DNA from: Burkholderiales bacterium
GTDB taxonomy: Bacteria > Pseudomonadota > Gammaproteobacteria > Burkholderiales > Burkholderiaceae_D
DNA: 35,742 bases
Direction of reading: 5' to 3'
NCBI GenBank assembly: GCA_016200845.1
Contig: JACQDW010000062.1
Location: forward strand, 1 to 35,742
Positions within the stretch are counted from its first letter, which is position 1, and every line of letters begins with the position of its first letter. Below are positions 13,675-24,603 of this stretch, one piece after another. The notes under the pieces are model-generated. The model saw nothing but the letters and a program-made list of their open reading frames with translations, was not told the origin of the DNA and searched no databases. The position numbers were made by a program, and so were the translations under genes.

Positions 13675-14814
13675 ATGGCTATGGATCGCTTATTTCAGTT
13701 GATGAAAGAGAAGAACGCGTCGGACATGTTTTTTGCGATTAACTCGCCGATTCATCTCAAAATCAATGGCACGCTGCTGCCCATCAATCAGCAGCGTATG
13801 GATGAAGACAACATCCAAAGCCTGTTAGCGGAAGTCGTTTCAGCAGAGCATTTGCAGCAGCTCAAAAAAGAAAACGAGCTCAATATCGGTATCGGCGTCG
13901 CGGGCATTGGTCGGTTTCGCTTATCCGCGTTCAAACAACGCGGCTCTACTTCCGCAGTTTTTCGTTTCGTTCCGGGCGTCATTCCTGCGCTAGACAGCCT
14001 CAACTTGCCGCCCGTCTTGTCCGAATTGGTGATGGAAAAACGTGGCCTGATCTTGGTCGTCGGCGCAACTGGTTCAGGCAAATCCACGACCATCGCATCC
14101 ATGCTCGATTTTCGCAATGAGCTCAAAACTGGGCACATTCTCACTATTGAAGATCCGATTGAATATTTGTTCCGCAGTAAAAAATCCATCGTCAATCAAC
14201 GTGAAGTTGGTTCCGACGCGGACAGTTTGAAAACGGCCTTGCGCAACTCGTTACGACAAGCGCCTGACGTGATCCTGATTGGCGAAATCCGTGATCTGGA
14301 AACCATGATGGCGGCGATCGCCTACGCACAATCGGGCCATTTAGTCGTCGCGACCCTGCATGCCAACAACAGCTATCAGGCACTCAATCGTATTATCAGC
14401 TTCTTCCCCATTGAAAATCGCAGCGCTTTGTTATTAGATTTAGCCTCTGCAATCAAGGCAGTCATCTCGCAACGACTGGTCAAAGCCAACAATGGCGGAC
14501 GTTGCCCGGCAGTCGAAATCATGCTCAATACGCGCTATGTCGCAGAGTTAATTGAACAAGGCAATATCTTCCAAATCAAAGAAGCGATTGAGAAGAGTCT
14601 GGCACCGGGATCACAAACCTTTGAGCGCGCTTTATTACAGCTGATCAAAGATGACATGATCACGCAAGATGAGGGACTGGCCAACGCGGACTCCGCCAAC
14701 AACTTGCTGTGGCTGATCAATAACGACGCGGTCAATACACAAAAGGCAGCACCAGTACCTGAGCCAGAGCATCACACAGAGGCGACGTTCACCGAATTTA
14801 ATCTCAACATGTAA
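13675..14814 (+). CDS. PilT/PilU-family type IV pilus retraction ATPase
   Basis: This is a hexameric secretion-type ATPase of the kind that depolymerises type IV pili at the inner membrane. Visible motifs are Walker A GATGSGKST (130-138), the Asp box LTIEDPIEYLF, Walker B ILIGEIRD and the His box ATLHANN. The N-terminal motif reads ASDMFF, closer to PilU (ASDLF-type) than to PilT (ASDLHL-type), and its 379 residues also fit PilU (about 380) better than PilT (about 345). It is preceded by a good AAGGAG ribosome binding site. There are no other pilus genes here: it sits inside the dap cluster, an arrangement I recall from other Burkholderiales. The exact role (PilU partner or stand-alone) is an inference. 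Confidence 0.9.
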   Translation: MAMDRLFQLMKEKNASDMFFAINSPIHLKINGTLLPINQQRMDEDNIQSLLAEVVSAEHLQQLKKENELNIGIGVAGIGRFRLSAFKQRGSTSAVFRFVPGVIPALDSLNLPPVLSELVMEKRGLILVVGATGSGKSTTIASMLDFRNELKTGHILTIEDPIEYLFRSKKSIVNQREVGSDADSLKTALRNSLRQAPDVILIGEIRDLETMMAAIAYAQSGHLVVATLHANNSYQALNRIISFFPIENRSALLLDLASAIKAVISQRLVKANNGGRCPAVEIMLNTRYVAELIEQGNIFQIKEAIEKSLAPGSQTFERALLQLIKDDMITQDEGLANADSANNLLWLINNDAVNTQKAAPVPEPEHHTEATFTEFNLNM

Positions 14815-14829
14815 GCAATAAAAAACGCA

Positions 14830-15198
14830 ATGGCAAAAACGATTACTCTGTTCGGCATTCCCAACTGCGGCACCGTCAAAAAAGCCCGCACCTGGCTGGA
14901 GACGAACGCAATTCCCTTTCAGTTTCACAATTTCAAGAAAGATGGCTTAGCGCAAGCACAGGTAGAAACATGGCTCAATCAAATTGAGCTCGACGTTCTC
15001 ATCAATCGCAAAGGCACTAGTTGGCGCGCTTTAAGCGATGAACAAAAAAACTTAGCCAACGACAGAGAGGGCGCAATACAACTGATGCTCGCCCAGCCTT
15101 CACTGATCAAACGTCCTGTGCTGCAGATAATTGAGAACGAAATAAAACATCTGGGCGTTGGTTTTAAACCTGAGATTTACCAAAGCATCTTTAAATAA
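14830..15198 (+). CDS. ArsC/Spx-family reductase-like protein (YffB type)
   Basis: A 122-residue thioredoxin-fold protein of the ArsC/Spx/YffB family. The N-terminal motif is LFGIPNCGTVKKARTWL, with a single Cys in place of the CXXC of glutaredoxins, and the family's RPV motif occurs as IKRPVL near residue 95. YffB-type proteins occur next to dapE in many proteobacteria; their substrate is not settled, and glutathione-dependent reduction has been proposed. There is no arsenic resistance gene nearby, so a true arsenate reductase is unlikely. The ATG lies 15 bp after the preceding stop codon, with no strong Shine-Dalgarno, so translation from the upstream gene may carry over. Confidence 0.88.
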   Translation: MAKTITLFGIPNCGTVKKARTWLETNAIPFQFHNFKKDGLAQAQVETWLNQIELDVLINRKGTSWRALSDEQKNLANDREGAIQLMLAQPSLIKRPVLQIIENEIKHLGVGFKPEIYQSIFK

Positions 15199-15207
15199 GA
15201 CAAATAG

Positions 15208-17252
<2,045 letters not shown>

Positions 17253-17283
17253 GGCGCATATAGCCACACTCAGCAACAAATGA

Positions 17284-17330
17284 TGACCACCTCAGCTTGC
17301 TCACGCAAGCAGGTGGTCAACGCTTTTTTA
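17284..17330 (+). terminator. Rho-independent terminator after prmB, directly upstream of the ABC-F gene
   Basis: The stem is GACCACCT (17285-17292) with AGGTGGTC (17311-17318), stacked through a 2-nt bulge on GCTTGC-TCAC-GCAAGC (17295-17310). Six T residues begin five bases after the stem (17324-17329). This would end the dap-prmB transcript. It also lies 39 bp before the yheS ATG, so readthrough or a very short leader promoter is needed to express yheS. Confidence 0.75.
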
Positions 17331-17368
17331 TTTTCACCTTATTTTCACCATTTTCTCATCGGTTCACC

Positions 17369-19372
17369 ATGATACGTCTTCAACAAGTCATCCTCGCCCG
17401 CGGCACCAAACCTTTGTTCGACAGCGTCGATGTCACGCTTAATCCCGGCGATAAAATCGGCTTGATCGGTTCTAACGGCGCTGGTAAATCCAGCCTGTTT
17501 GCCATGCTACGCGGCGAGCTGCATCCGGATCAGGGCAGCATAGAATTCCCCGCCAAATGGCAACTGGCCCACGTCGCGCAAGAAACGCCGCCATTAGAAC
17601 GCAGCGCCATCGACTATGCGATTGATGGCGATGTCACACTACGCAAACTGGAAGCACAATTAGCCGAATTAGAAGCCCAACCAGAATCGCACGACAACGG
17701 TATCGCGATTGGCGAAGTGTATGGCGCATTAGCCGATGCCGACGCCTACACTGTTCGTTCACGCGGCGAACAATTACTTTTAGGCTTGGGCTTCACGCTG
17801 GAACAAATGGAACAATCGGTCGCCAGTTTTTCCGGTGGTTGGCGTATGCGTTTAAATTTGGCACAAGCGCTGATGTGCAAGTCTGATTTATTGCTACTCG
17901 ATGAACCGACCAACCATTTGGACTTAGACGCAATTATCTGGTTAGAAGACTGGCTCAAACGTTACGAAGGCACGCTCATCATCATCTCGCATGATAGAGA
18001 TTTCTTAGATGGCGTCGTCAACGTCGTGGTGCATATCGATGAGCGCAAACTCAAACGCTATTCAGGCAACTACTCGGCGTTTGAACGTCAACGCGCCGCG
18101 CAATTAATCCTGGCGCAAAGCTCCATCGAAAAACAAAACCGCAAGCGCGCCCACTTGCAGTCTTTCATTGATCGCTTCGCCGCCAAAGCATCCAAAGCCA
18201 AACAAGCGCAAAGCCGTATCAAAGCACTGGAAAAAATGGAAGAGCTGGCGCCCTTACGTGCCGCCGCAGAGTTTTCCTTTGAATTTCGCGAACCACTCAG
18301 CGCGCCGAATCCCATGTTAGTGATGGACGAAGTTGATTGCGGCTATCGCGTAGAATCGCAAACCGATCACAGTTTCACAGAGAAGAAAATTGTCGGCGAT
18401 GTGAAATTCTCACTACAAATCGGACAGCGAATTGGCTTACTGGGAATCAATGGCGCGGGTAAATCCACTTTGATCAAAACCATCGTCGGCGAATTAGCCC
18501 CACTGACCGGAAGTATCACCACCGGCAAAGGTCTCTCGATTGGTTATTTCGCCCAGCATCAAGTCGAAATGCTGCGCCATGACGAGTCACCACTCTGGCA
18601 TTTGGCGCACATTGCACCGGACGTGCGCGAACAAGAACTACGCAATTTTCTGGGCGGCTTTAACTTCCCCGGCGCGATGGTCACCAGCCCTATCGCGCCT
18701 TTCTCTGGCGGTGAGAAAGCACGTCTGGCATTAGCAATGATTGTCTGGCAGCGCCCCAACCTGTTGCTGCTTGACGAACCAACCAACCATCTGGACTTGG
18801 AAACACGCGAAGCCTTAACCGAAGCGCTAGCGCAGTTTGAAGGCACCTTAGTCGTGGTATCCCATGATAGACATTTGCTGCGCGCCACCACCGATCAATT
18901 CATCATCGTCGCCGATGGTAAACTACTTCCATTCGATGGCGACTTGGACGACTACAAGGCCTGGCTCTACAAAACAAAATTAGAACAAGCTGCCAATGCG
19001 GCAAATGCCGCTGCACTACCAGAAAAAACCAAGGAAAAAGCCGCTGCTTTACCGCAGGCAAAACCTATCCCAAGTACACCTCAAATCGACGACAAAGAGA
19101 AAAAGCGCCGCGACGCCGACGAACGCCAACGCCTCACTGCCCTGCGCAAACCAATAGAAACGCGCATCAAGCGTTTGGAAGAGCAAATGGCAAAATTGAC
19201 TGCAAAAAAAGACGATTACAGCCGACAACTCAGCGACAGTACGATCTATGACGACGCCAACAAAGACAAACTCAAAAACCTCTTGTTAGATCAGGCCTAT
19301 GTCGTCAAAGAGCTAGAACAACTTGAAGCCGACTGGCTGGAGCAGCAAGAGTTTTTAGAGGCTGTCGCTTGA
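17369..19372 (+). CDS. yheS: ABC-F family ATP-binding protein, YheS-like
   Basis: ABC-F proteins are soluble twin ATPases that bind the ribosomal E site and act on stalled or specialised translation. Cassette 1 has Walker A GSNGAGKSS, signature FSGGWRMRLNLA and Walker B LLLLDEPTNHLDL; cassette 2 has GINGAGKST, FSGGEKARLALA and LLLLDEPTNHLDL. The linker between them and QTPALERSAIDYAIDGD-like wording at the N-terminus (QETPPLERSAIDYAIDGD) match E. coli YheS closely. The ORF track starts at a TTG inside the upstream hairpin. The ATG at 17369 (MIRLQQVILARG) is the family start and gives 667 residues. The C-terminal 100 residues are charged and predicted coiled coil. The leader is pyrimidine-rich, with no Shine-Dalgarno. 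Confidence 0.93.
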   Translation: MIRLQQVILARGTKPLFDSVDVTLNPGDKIGLIGSNGAGKSSLFAMLRGELHPDQGSIEFPAKWQLAHVAQETPPLERSAIDYAIDGDVTLRKLEAQLAELEAQPESHDNGIAIGEVYGALADADAYTVRSRGEQLLLGLGFTLEQMEQSVASFSGGWRMRLNLAQALMCKSDLLLLDEPTNHLDLDAIIWLEDWLKRYEGTLIIISHDRDFLDGVVNVVVHIDERKLKRYSGNYSAFERQRAAQLILAQSSIEKQNRKRAHLQSFIDRFAAKASKAKQAQSRIKALEKMEELAPLRAAAEFSFEFREPLSAPNPMLVMDEVDCGYRVESQTDHSFTEKKIVGDVKFSLQIGQRIGLLGINGAGKSTLIKTIVGELAPLTGSITTGKGLSIGYFAQHQVEMLRHDESPLWHLAHIAPDVREQELRNFLGGFNFPGAMVTSPIAPFSGGEKARLALAMIVWQRPNLLLLDEPTNHLDLETREALTEALAQFEGTLVVVSHDRHLLRATTDQFIIVADGKLLPFDGDLDDYKAWLYKTKLEQAANAANAAALPEKTKEKAAALPQAKPIPSTPQIDDKEKKRRDADERQRLTALRKPIETRIKRLEEQMAKLTAKKDDYSRQLSDSTIYDDANKDKLKNLLLDQAYVVKELEQLEADWLEQQEFLEAVA

Positions 19373-19384
19373 TTAAGCGCGGAT

Positions 19385-20275
19385 TTATTCAGGCACATAA
19401 ACACGCAAAAAACTGGCAAATTTAGGCAAGCCAGTGCTGGTCAAATCACGATAGCGATAGGTGACCCAAGACTGTAATTGGGGTGGGTGCAGACGCGTTT
19501 CATCGTCAAAACCCGTTCCCAATTTGAAGCGTTTGCCTTCTTTGGTTTCCAGTATCAGGGCCCCCATTTTGCCCTGATATTTTCCCTTACCGGCCTGAAT
19601 ACCGACCACTTTGGCTTCGGCATCCAATTGTGGCTTCAGTTTATAGGCAAATTCAGTACGGCCAATTTCAAACGGCGCGTCCGCTCTATGCAACACAAGG
19701 CCTTCCGCCTTTTGCGCAACCAGCTCACGCAATTTGAATTGGATTTGATCGAAGGAAGAAACGGATTCTTGAGGAATGACACGCAACCAGGGAATCTGCA
19801 GTTGATTTACTTCTGTCGTGAGCTGATCGATACGCTCTCGAAAAGTGCCGGGCGCATGCGGAGACTCGAACAAACAATATTGCACTTGTCGCCACTCGGC
19901 ATCGAGTGCAGCCTGACGTCGTACTATCGCTGAAAGTTTGTCAAAACTTGCCCGCCCCATCCACAACTCACCATCAAGTTCATGCTTGGGAAAACCCGCG
20001 GTGAACCAGCCCGGCGCATTGATCACACGCACACTTCGGAAATAAAGCTGCTCACCACTCCAATAAGCGCGCACACCATCGAGTTTTTCGCTTAGCAGGA
20101 ATTGCGCGCTATGCTTAGCAAATGCAGTGAGGTCAGAAATAGTCTCGGGTAAGACCAAGGGTAAGCTCTTCGTATCCAAGACACGGCGTTCAGCGGCTAC
20201 AACCGCGCCACTGAACGTCAGACTCGCATATCCCAACAATGAAACCAGAAATTGCCGCCGATACTCATTTTGCAT
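19385..20275 (-). CDS. LigE-type ATP-dependent DNA ligase with signal peptide
   Basis: A small ATP-dependent DNA ligase with no extra DNA-binding domains. Motif I is SEKLDGVRAYW (adenylated Lys64), motif IV is EGLVLHR, motif V is YKLKPQLDAEAKVVG, and a short OB-fold follows. The N-terminus (RRQFLVSLLGYASLTFSGAVVAAE) reads as a signal peptide with likely cleavage after VVAA, so the enzyme is probably periplasmic, as proposed for LigE proteins of Neisseria and relatives, where a link to DNA uptake or extracellular DNA has been suggested. The track's TTG start is eight codons early; the ATG at 20275 has GGAGG seven bases before it, giving 296 residues. The end lies 12 bp from convergent yheS. 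Confidence 0.88.
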   Translation of the reverse strand: MQNEYRRQFLVSLLGYASLTFSGAVVAAERRVLDTKSLPLVLPETISDLTAFAKHSAQFLLSEKLDGVRAYWSGEQLYFRSVRVINAPGWFTAGFPKHELDGELWMGRASFDKLSAIVRRQAALDAEWRQVQYCLFESPHAPGTFRERIDQLTTEVNQLQIPWLRVIPQESVSSFDQIQFKLRELVAQKAEGLVLHRADAPFEIGRTEFAYKLKPQLDAEAKVVGIQAGKGKYQGKMGALILETKEGKRFKLGTGFDDETRLHPPQLQSWVTYRYRDLTSTGLPKFASFLRVYVPE

Positions 20276-20307
20276 GTCATCACCTCCAAGTCTGATCAAG
20301 AGTGATG

Positions 20308-20336
20308 AGTATAAAAATGATTACCCAACAAAGCAA
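20308..20336 (-). promoter_or_regulatory. Candidate promoter for the LigE-type ligase gene
   Basis: Reading the minus strand, TTGCTT (20331-20336), a 17-bp spacer and TATACT (20308-20313) precede the GGAGG and ATG of the ligase gene. It suggests the ligase can be transcribed separately from qmcA, although both could also share a transcript. Confidence 0.42.
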
Positions 20337-20345
20337 ATTAATTTT

Positions 20346-21263
20346 TTACTTCTGTGACTTCACCACTTGCATCGCACTAGCAATCAAGCCACTCATATCG
20401 CTCATATTGGCAGGCACGATGATGGAATTATTGGTCTTCGCCAAATTCGAGAATGCAGCCACATATTGCTCAGCCACTTTCAAGTTCACTGCATCCGAAC
20501 CACCCGGTTCACGAATCGCTGACGCTGTTTTACGAATCGCTTCGGCGCTTGCTTCTGCAATCGCCAAAATCGCAGCAGCCTGACCTTGCGCCCGATTGAT
20601 CGATGCTTGCTTCTCACCTTCAGATTTTGCAATGGAGGCTTCGCGTTCACCCGTCGCAATATTGATCTGCTCTTGTTTGCGACCTTCCGACGCTGCGATC
20701 AAAGCGCGCTTCTCACGCTCTGCGGTAATTTGCGCCTGCATCGCATGTAAAATTTCTTTCGGTGGCGTCAAATCTTTGATCTCATAACGCAAGACCTTCA
20801 CACCCCAGTTCGCCGCTGATTCATCAATCGCATTGACGATGGTGGTGTTGATATGGTCGCGTTCTTCAAAGGTTTTATCCAATTCCATTTTGCCGATCAC
20901 AGAACGCAAAGTCGTATGGGCTAACTGTGTAATCGCGGCGATATAATTGGATGAACCATACGAAGCGCGCATCGCATCGGTGATTTGAAAATACAAAATA
21001 CCGTCCACTTGCAACTGCGTATTGTCCTTGGTGATACATACCTGAGGTGGCACATCCAAAGGAATCTCTTTCAGCACATGTCTATAGGCGACACGATCAA
21101 CAAAAGGCACCACAATATTCAAACCCGGCGCCAAAGTCGCATGATATTTACCCAAACGCTCCACCACCCAAGCATCTTGCTGCGGCACGACTTTGATCGT
21201 CTTCATGACAAAAATGATTGCCACCGCAAAAATCACAAACACCACAAATGTAGAATTTTCCAT
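20346..21263 (-). CDS. qmcA: SPFH/Band 7 membrane protein, QmcA/stomatin-like
   Basis: Stomatin-like proteins form large membrane-associated assemblies in bacterial lipid microdomains. One N-terminal membrane segment (residues 3-22, STFVVFVIFAVAIIFVM) is followed by the Band 7/SPFH domain (VVPQQDAWVVERLGKYHATLAPGLN, about residues 25-190) and an Ala/Glu-rich coiled coil (about residues 195-255). The length of 305 residues matches E. coli QmcA (305). An AAGGA ribosome binding site is present. The gene lies 43 bp after an NfeD-type gene, the standard SPFH-NfeD pairing seen in many bacteria, which supports a role in membrane organisation. The precise substrate or partner protease is unknown. Confidence 0.92.
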   Translation of the reverse strand: MENSTFVVFVIFAVAIIFVMKTIKVVPQQDAWVVERLGKYHATLAPGLNIVVPFVDRVAYRHVLKEIPLDVPPQVCITKDNTQLQVDGILYFQITDAMRASYGSSNYIAAITQLAHTTLRSVIGKMELDKTFEERDHINTTIVNAIDESAANWGVKVLRYEIKDLTPPKEILHAMQAQITAEREKRALIAASEGRKQEQINIATGEREASIAKSEGEKQASINRAQGQAAAILAIAEASAEAIRKTASAIREPGGSDAVNLKVAEQYVAAFSNLAKTNNSIIVPANMSDMSGLIASAMQVVKSQK

Positions 21264-21306
21264 CTTAGTTTCCTTTATATTTTTTAGTTCGAATGCTTAC
21301 TCGTAT

Positions 21307-21741
21307 CTAAATCGGCCTGACAATCAGGCGACTACCTTCTACCGCATCAATCACATACATACCTGCCAATCCCGATGATTGACGCAACTCCACATCCCAC
21401 ATGGCGCCACGATATTTGGTGCGTGCCACAAATACGCCAGCGCTCTGTTCCTGCCACTCGTCCACCCGAACTTGCTGCCCAATATCGATATTCACGTTTG
21501 GATCACGTGCTGCATCACTCCTACCTTGCCAACCAAAACGGCTGCGATGCAGAGCTAAAGTTGCGCCACTACTGACAACCGCTGCAACCAACATCTGCAT
21601 TTGCACGCCTATTCCCAGCAATGACACCAAGGCTGCGACAAACATGCCAGTAGAAATCATCAGCAAATAAAAAGTCCCGGTCATCAACTCACAAATCACA
21701 ATCAGCCCCGCCAACACCAACCACCACGTCCATGCTTCCAT
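21307..21741 (-). CDS. NfeD family membrane protein, partner of the SPFH protein
   Basis: A 144-residue NfeD-like protein. Residues about 5-65 carry two to three membrane helices (WWLVLAGLIVICELMTG, YLLMISTGMFVAALVSLLGIG, MLVAAVVSSGATLAL). The C-terminal half is the OB-fold typical of this family (IDIGQQVRVDEW, VDAVEGSRLIVRP). This is the short NfeD form without the N-terminal ClpP-like protease. These proteins are usually encoded with stomatin-like proteins and are thought to act with them in the membrane, as E. coli YbbK is for QmcA. AAGGAG lies eight bases before the ATG. The gene starts about 80 bp beyond the ppsA terminator. Confidence 0.9.
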   Translation of the reverse strand: MEAWTWWLVLAGLIVICELMTGTFYLLMISTGMFVAALVSLLGIGVQMQMLVAAVVSSGATLALHRSRFGWQGRSDAARDPNVNIDIGQQVRVDEWQEQSAGVFVARTKYRGAMWDVELRQSSGLAGMYVIDAVEGSRLIVRPI

Positions 21742-21820
21742 TTTTTATTCTCCTTATCAATTAAAGAACCACGCCAGTTTGTACCATTACTAACATTTTG
21801 TCAGCGGTATTTCAGCAATA

Positions 21821-21860
21821 AAAAAACCCCTTCGTATCGGGGGATACAAAGGGGTTTTTT
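21821..21860. terminator. Bidirectional rho-independent terminator between ppsA and nfeD
   Basis: Arms AAAAAACCCCTT (21821-21832) and AAGGGGTTTTTT (21849-21860) are perfectly complementary, with an inner GTATC-GGGG-GATAC stem-loop. On the minus strand it would end the ppsA transcript. The A and T runs make it work in either direction, but both flanking genes read leftward. Confidence 0.9.
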
Positions 21861-21947
21861 CTACAACAAACTATCTTTACATACTTCGCTTTTCTTCTCA
21901 TGTCTCACATCGTAAAACGACAGTATGACAGCACGATGACAATGCGA

Positions 21948-24377
21948 TTATTTTGCGACAGTTGCTAATTTCTTCCAAGTGTCGATCACAGAGTCAGGGT
22001 TCAAAGAAATCGACTCGATGCCTTCTTGCATCAGCCATTCTGCAAAATCAGGATGGTCAGACGGTCCTTGTCCGCAAATACCGACGTATTTCCCCGCCTT
22101 GCGACAAGCACTGATGGCACGGGACAACATCGCTTTTACAGCAGGATCACGCTCGTCAAAATCGGCGGCCAACAATTCCATGCCAGAGTCACGATCTAAA
22201 CCCAGTGTCAATTGCGTCAAGTCATTGGAACCAATCGAGAAGCCATCAAAATACTGCAAAAATTCGTCGGCCAAAATCGCATTAGAAGGCACTTCGCACA
22301 TCATGATCAAACGCAGGCCATTTTCGCCGCGCTGCAAACCATTCTTTGCCAGCAAATTGACGACTTTTTCTGCCTGCCCCAAAGTACGCACGAATGGCAC
22401 CATCAATTCCACATTGGTCAAGCCCATATCGTTGCGCACACGCTTCATCGCAGTGCATTCCATCTCAAACGATTCAGCAAAATCATCCGCAAGATAACGT
22501 GCAGCACCACGGAAGCCGAGCATAGGATTTTCCTCGTCCGGCTCATAGCGTGTGCCGCCTATCAGTTTTTTGTACTCGTTCGATTTAAAATCGGACAAAC
22601 GCACAATCACTTTCTTAGGCCAGAACGCTGCCGCAATTGTTGCCACGCCTTCGGCTAACTTATCGACATAAAACGCTTTAGGAGAAGCGTGACCACGCGC
22701 CACCGACTCCACCGCCTTTTTCAAATCAGGGTCAATATTCGGATATTCCAAAATCGCCTTTGGATGCACGCCGATATTATTGTTGATGATAAATTCCAGA
22801 CGCGCCAAGCCCACACCTTCGTTGGGCACCGATTGGAAATCAAATGCCAATTGCGGATTACCGACATTGAGCATGATCTTCAAAGGCAACTTAGGCAATT
22901 CACCACGCACTTCTTCCGTAATTTCTGTCTCTAACAGACCGTCATAAATCTTGCCTTCGTCACCTTCAGCGCAAGACACCGTCACCAAGGTGCCGTCTTT
23001 CAATAAATCTGTCGCGTCGCCACAGCCGACCACCGCTGGCACACCTAATTCACGCGCAATAATCGCAGCGTGACATGTGCGACCACCACGATTAGTCACA
23101 ATTGCTGACGCGCGCTTCATCACCGGTTCCCAGTTAGGGTCAGTCATATCTGCGACCAAAACGTCACCAGGTTGCACGCGTTCCATTTCAGAAGGATCGT
23201 GAATCACGCGTACTCTGCCTGCGCCTATCTTTTGCCCAATCGCGCGTCCAGAAACCAACACTGTGCCTGTGCCTTTTAATTTAAAACGTTGCTGCGCATC
23301 GGTGGCTTTTTGTTGCGACTTCACCGTCTCTGGACGTGCCTGCAAAATATACAGCTGACCGTCGCGGCCATCTTTGCCCCATTCAATATCCATAGGGCGG
23401 CCATAGTGATTTTCAATGATTACGGCATACTTCGCCAGCTCGATTACTTCGCTGTCATTCAAGGAGTAACGATTGCGCAATTCACCCGGCACATCGACCG
23501 TCTTCACAGAGCGTCCTGCTTTCGCTTCGCCAGTGAATTCCATCTTGATTAATTTGGAGCCGATATTGCGACGAATCACCGGTAATTTACCGAGTTCCAA
23601 CATAGGTTTGTGCACATAAAACTCGTCGGGATTCACCGCGCCTTGCACTACCGTTTCACCGAGACCATAGCTCGAAGTAATGAACACCACATCTTTAAAA
23701 CCAGATTCAGTGTCGATAGTGAACATCACGCCTGCCGCGCCCACATCAGAACGCACCATGCGCTGCACGCCAGCGGACAAAGCGACTTCTGCATGCGTAA
23801 AGCCTTTATGTACGCGATAGGAAATTGCTCTATCGTTGTACAAAGAAGCGAATACATGCTTCATCGCTTCGAGAACATTTTCGATGCCCACCACATTTAA
23901 AAAGGTTTCTTGCTGACCTGCAAACGACGCATCAGGTAAGTCTTCTGCGGTGGCAGAAGAGCGCACCGCAAACGACATTTCAGCGGTCGAATCGGCGACT
24001 AATTTTGTATAGAACTCTTCGATTTCTTTTTGCAGACGGGGTTGGAATGGTGTGTCGATAATCCATTGACGAATCTCGGCACCAGCGCGTGCCAATTCTT
24101 TGACGTCTTCGATATCGAGTTTTTCCAAACGATCTGCAATGCGCTGCGCTAAAGGCAAGCCGCCATCAACGCTATGCGACAAGAAATCACGAAAGGCTTG
24201 TGCAGTGGTCGCAAAACCACCCGGAACACGCACACCAGCAGACGCCAGTTGGCTAATCATTTCGCCGAGTGAAGCATTTTTACCGCCGACAGAATCAACA
24301 TCCGTCATCCGTAATTGTTCGAAGGAAGCGACGTAAACAGCTTCGCCGCCCGCTCCCATATTTGCTGCGTTAGACAT
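21948..24377 (-). CDS. ppsA: Phosphoenolpyruvate synthase (pyruvate, water dikinase)
   Basis: PpsA makes PEP from pyruvate and ATP, releasing AMP and phosphate, for gluconeogenesis on three-carbon substrates. The N-terminal ATP-grasp region has [12 protein letters not shown] and [19 protein letters not shown]. The swivelling domain has the phospho-His motif [15 protein letters not shown], and the PEP-binding barrel ends with [15 protein letters not shown]. The length of 809 residues is normal for the family (E. coli 792). AGAGG lies five bases before the ATG. The gene is divergent from ppsR, which encodes its regulator. The Thr next to the active His (in RTCH) is the residue that the PpsR protein phosphorylates in known systems. 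Confidence 0.97.
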   Translation of the reverse strand: MSNAANMGAGGEAVYVASFEQLRMTDVDSVGGKNASLGEMISQLASAGVRVPGGFATTAQAFRDFLSHSVDGGLPLAQRIADRLEKLDIEDVKELARAGAEIRQWIIDTPFQPRLQKEIEEFYTKLVADSTAEMSFAVRSSATAEDLPDASFAGQQETFLNVVGIENVLEAMKHVFASLYNDRAISYRVHKGFTHAEVALSAGVQRMVRSDVGAAGVMFTIDTESGFKDVVFITSSYGLGETVVQGAVNPDEFYVHKPMLELGKLPVIRRNIGSKLIKMEFTGEAKAGRSVKTVDVPGELRNRYSLNDSEVIELAKYAVIIENHYGRPMDIEWGKDGRDGQLYILQARPETVKSQQKATDAQQRFKLKGTGTVLVSGRAIGQKIGAGRVRVIHDPSEMERVQPGDVLVADMTDPNWEPVMKRASAIVTNRGGRTCHAAIIARELGVPAVVGCGDATDLLKDGTLVTVSCAEGDEGKIYDGLLETEITEEVRGELPKLPLKIMLNVGNPQLAFDFQSVPNEGVGLARLEFIINNNIGVHPKAILEYPNIDPDLKKAVESVARGHASPKAFYVDKLAEGVATIAAAFWPKKVIVRLSDFKSNEYKKLIGGTRYEPDEENPMLGFRGAARYLADDFAESFEMECTAMKRVRNDMGLTNVELMVPFVRTLGQAEKVVNLLAKNGLQRGENGLRLIMMCEVPSNAILADEFLQYFDGFSIGSNDLTQLTLGLDRDSGMELLAADFDERDPAVKAMLSRAISACRKAGKYVGICGQGPSDHPDFAEWLMQEGIESISLNPDSVIDTWKKLATVAK

Positions 24378-24453
24378 AACAACCTCTTTTTTTGATGATA
24401 AGAAATCGGTGGCACAGTGATGCTTACTTCACGCGAAACAAGATTTTTTTGTT

Positions 24454-24560
24454 ATAGGACTTACGCAAAACAGACGCTGGCGTTGTTGTGTTTGCCTCGC
24501 CGTACAATTGCACTGTCTTCGGCTCCACGCCTAGCCAGCGCAATTTTGCGTAAGTCCTAT
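24454..24560. mobile_element. MITE-like element with 17-bp perfect terminal inverted repeats
   Basis: The left arm ATAGGACTTACGCAAAA (24454-24470) and the right arm TTTTGCGTAAGTCCTAT (24544-24560) are exact inverse complements. After a 4-nt and a 3-nt interruption, a second matching block CGCTGGC/GCCAGCG extends the repeat to about 27 bp. The 50 bp between them cannot encode a transposase. If the termini are taken as GGACTT...AAGTCC, TA flanks both sides, as expected for IS630 or some IS5-group elements that duplicate TA. This is a likely non-autonomous element; the parent IS is not in the window. Confidence 0.72.
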
Positions 24561-24603
24561 GTTATTCTGTCGTTGGCGTTAGGTATCCCATCAGCGGCAA
24601 TAA

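Noticed and set aside
17297-17368. N-terminal extension of the ABC-F protein from the track's TTG start
   Set aside because: The extra 24 residues are encoded by the terminator stem and T-rich leader, are absent from the family, and the ATG at 17369 gives the conserved YheS start.
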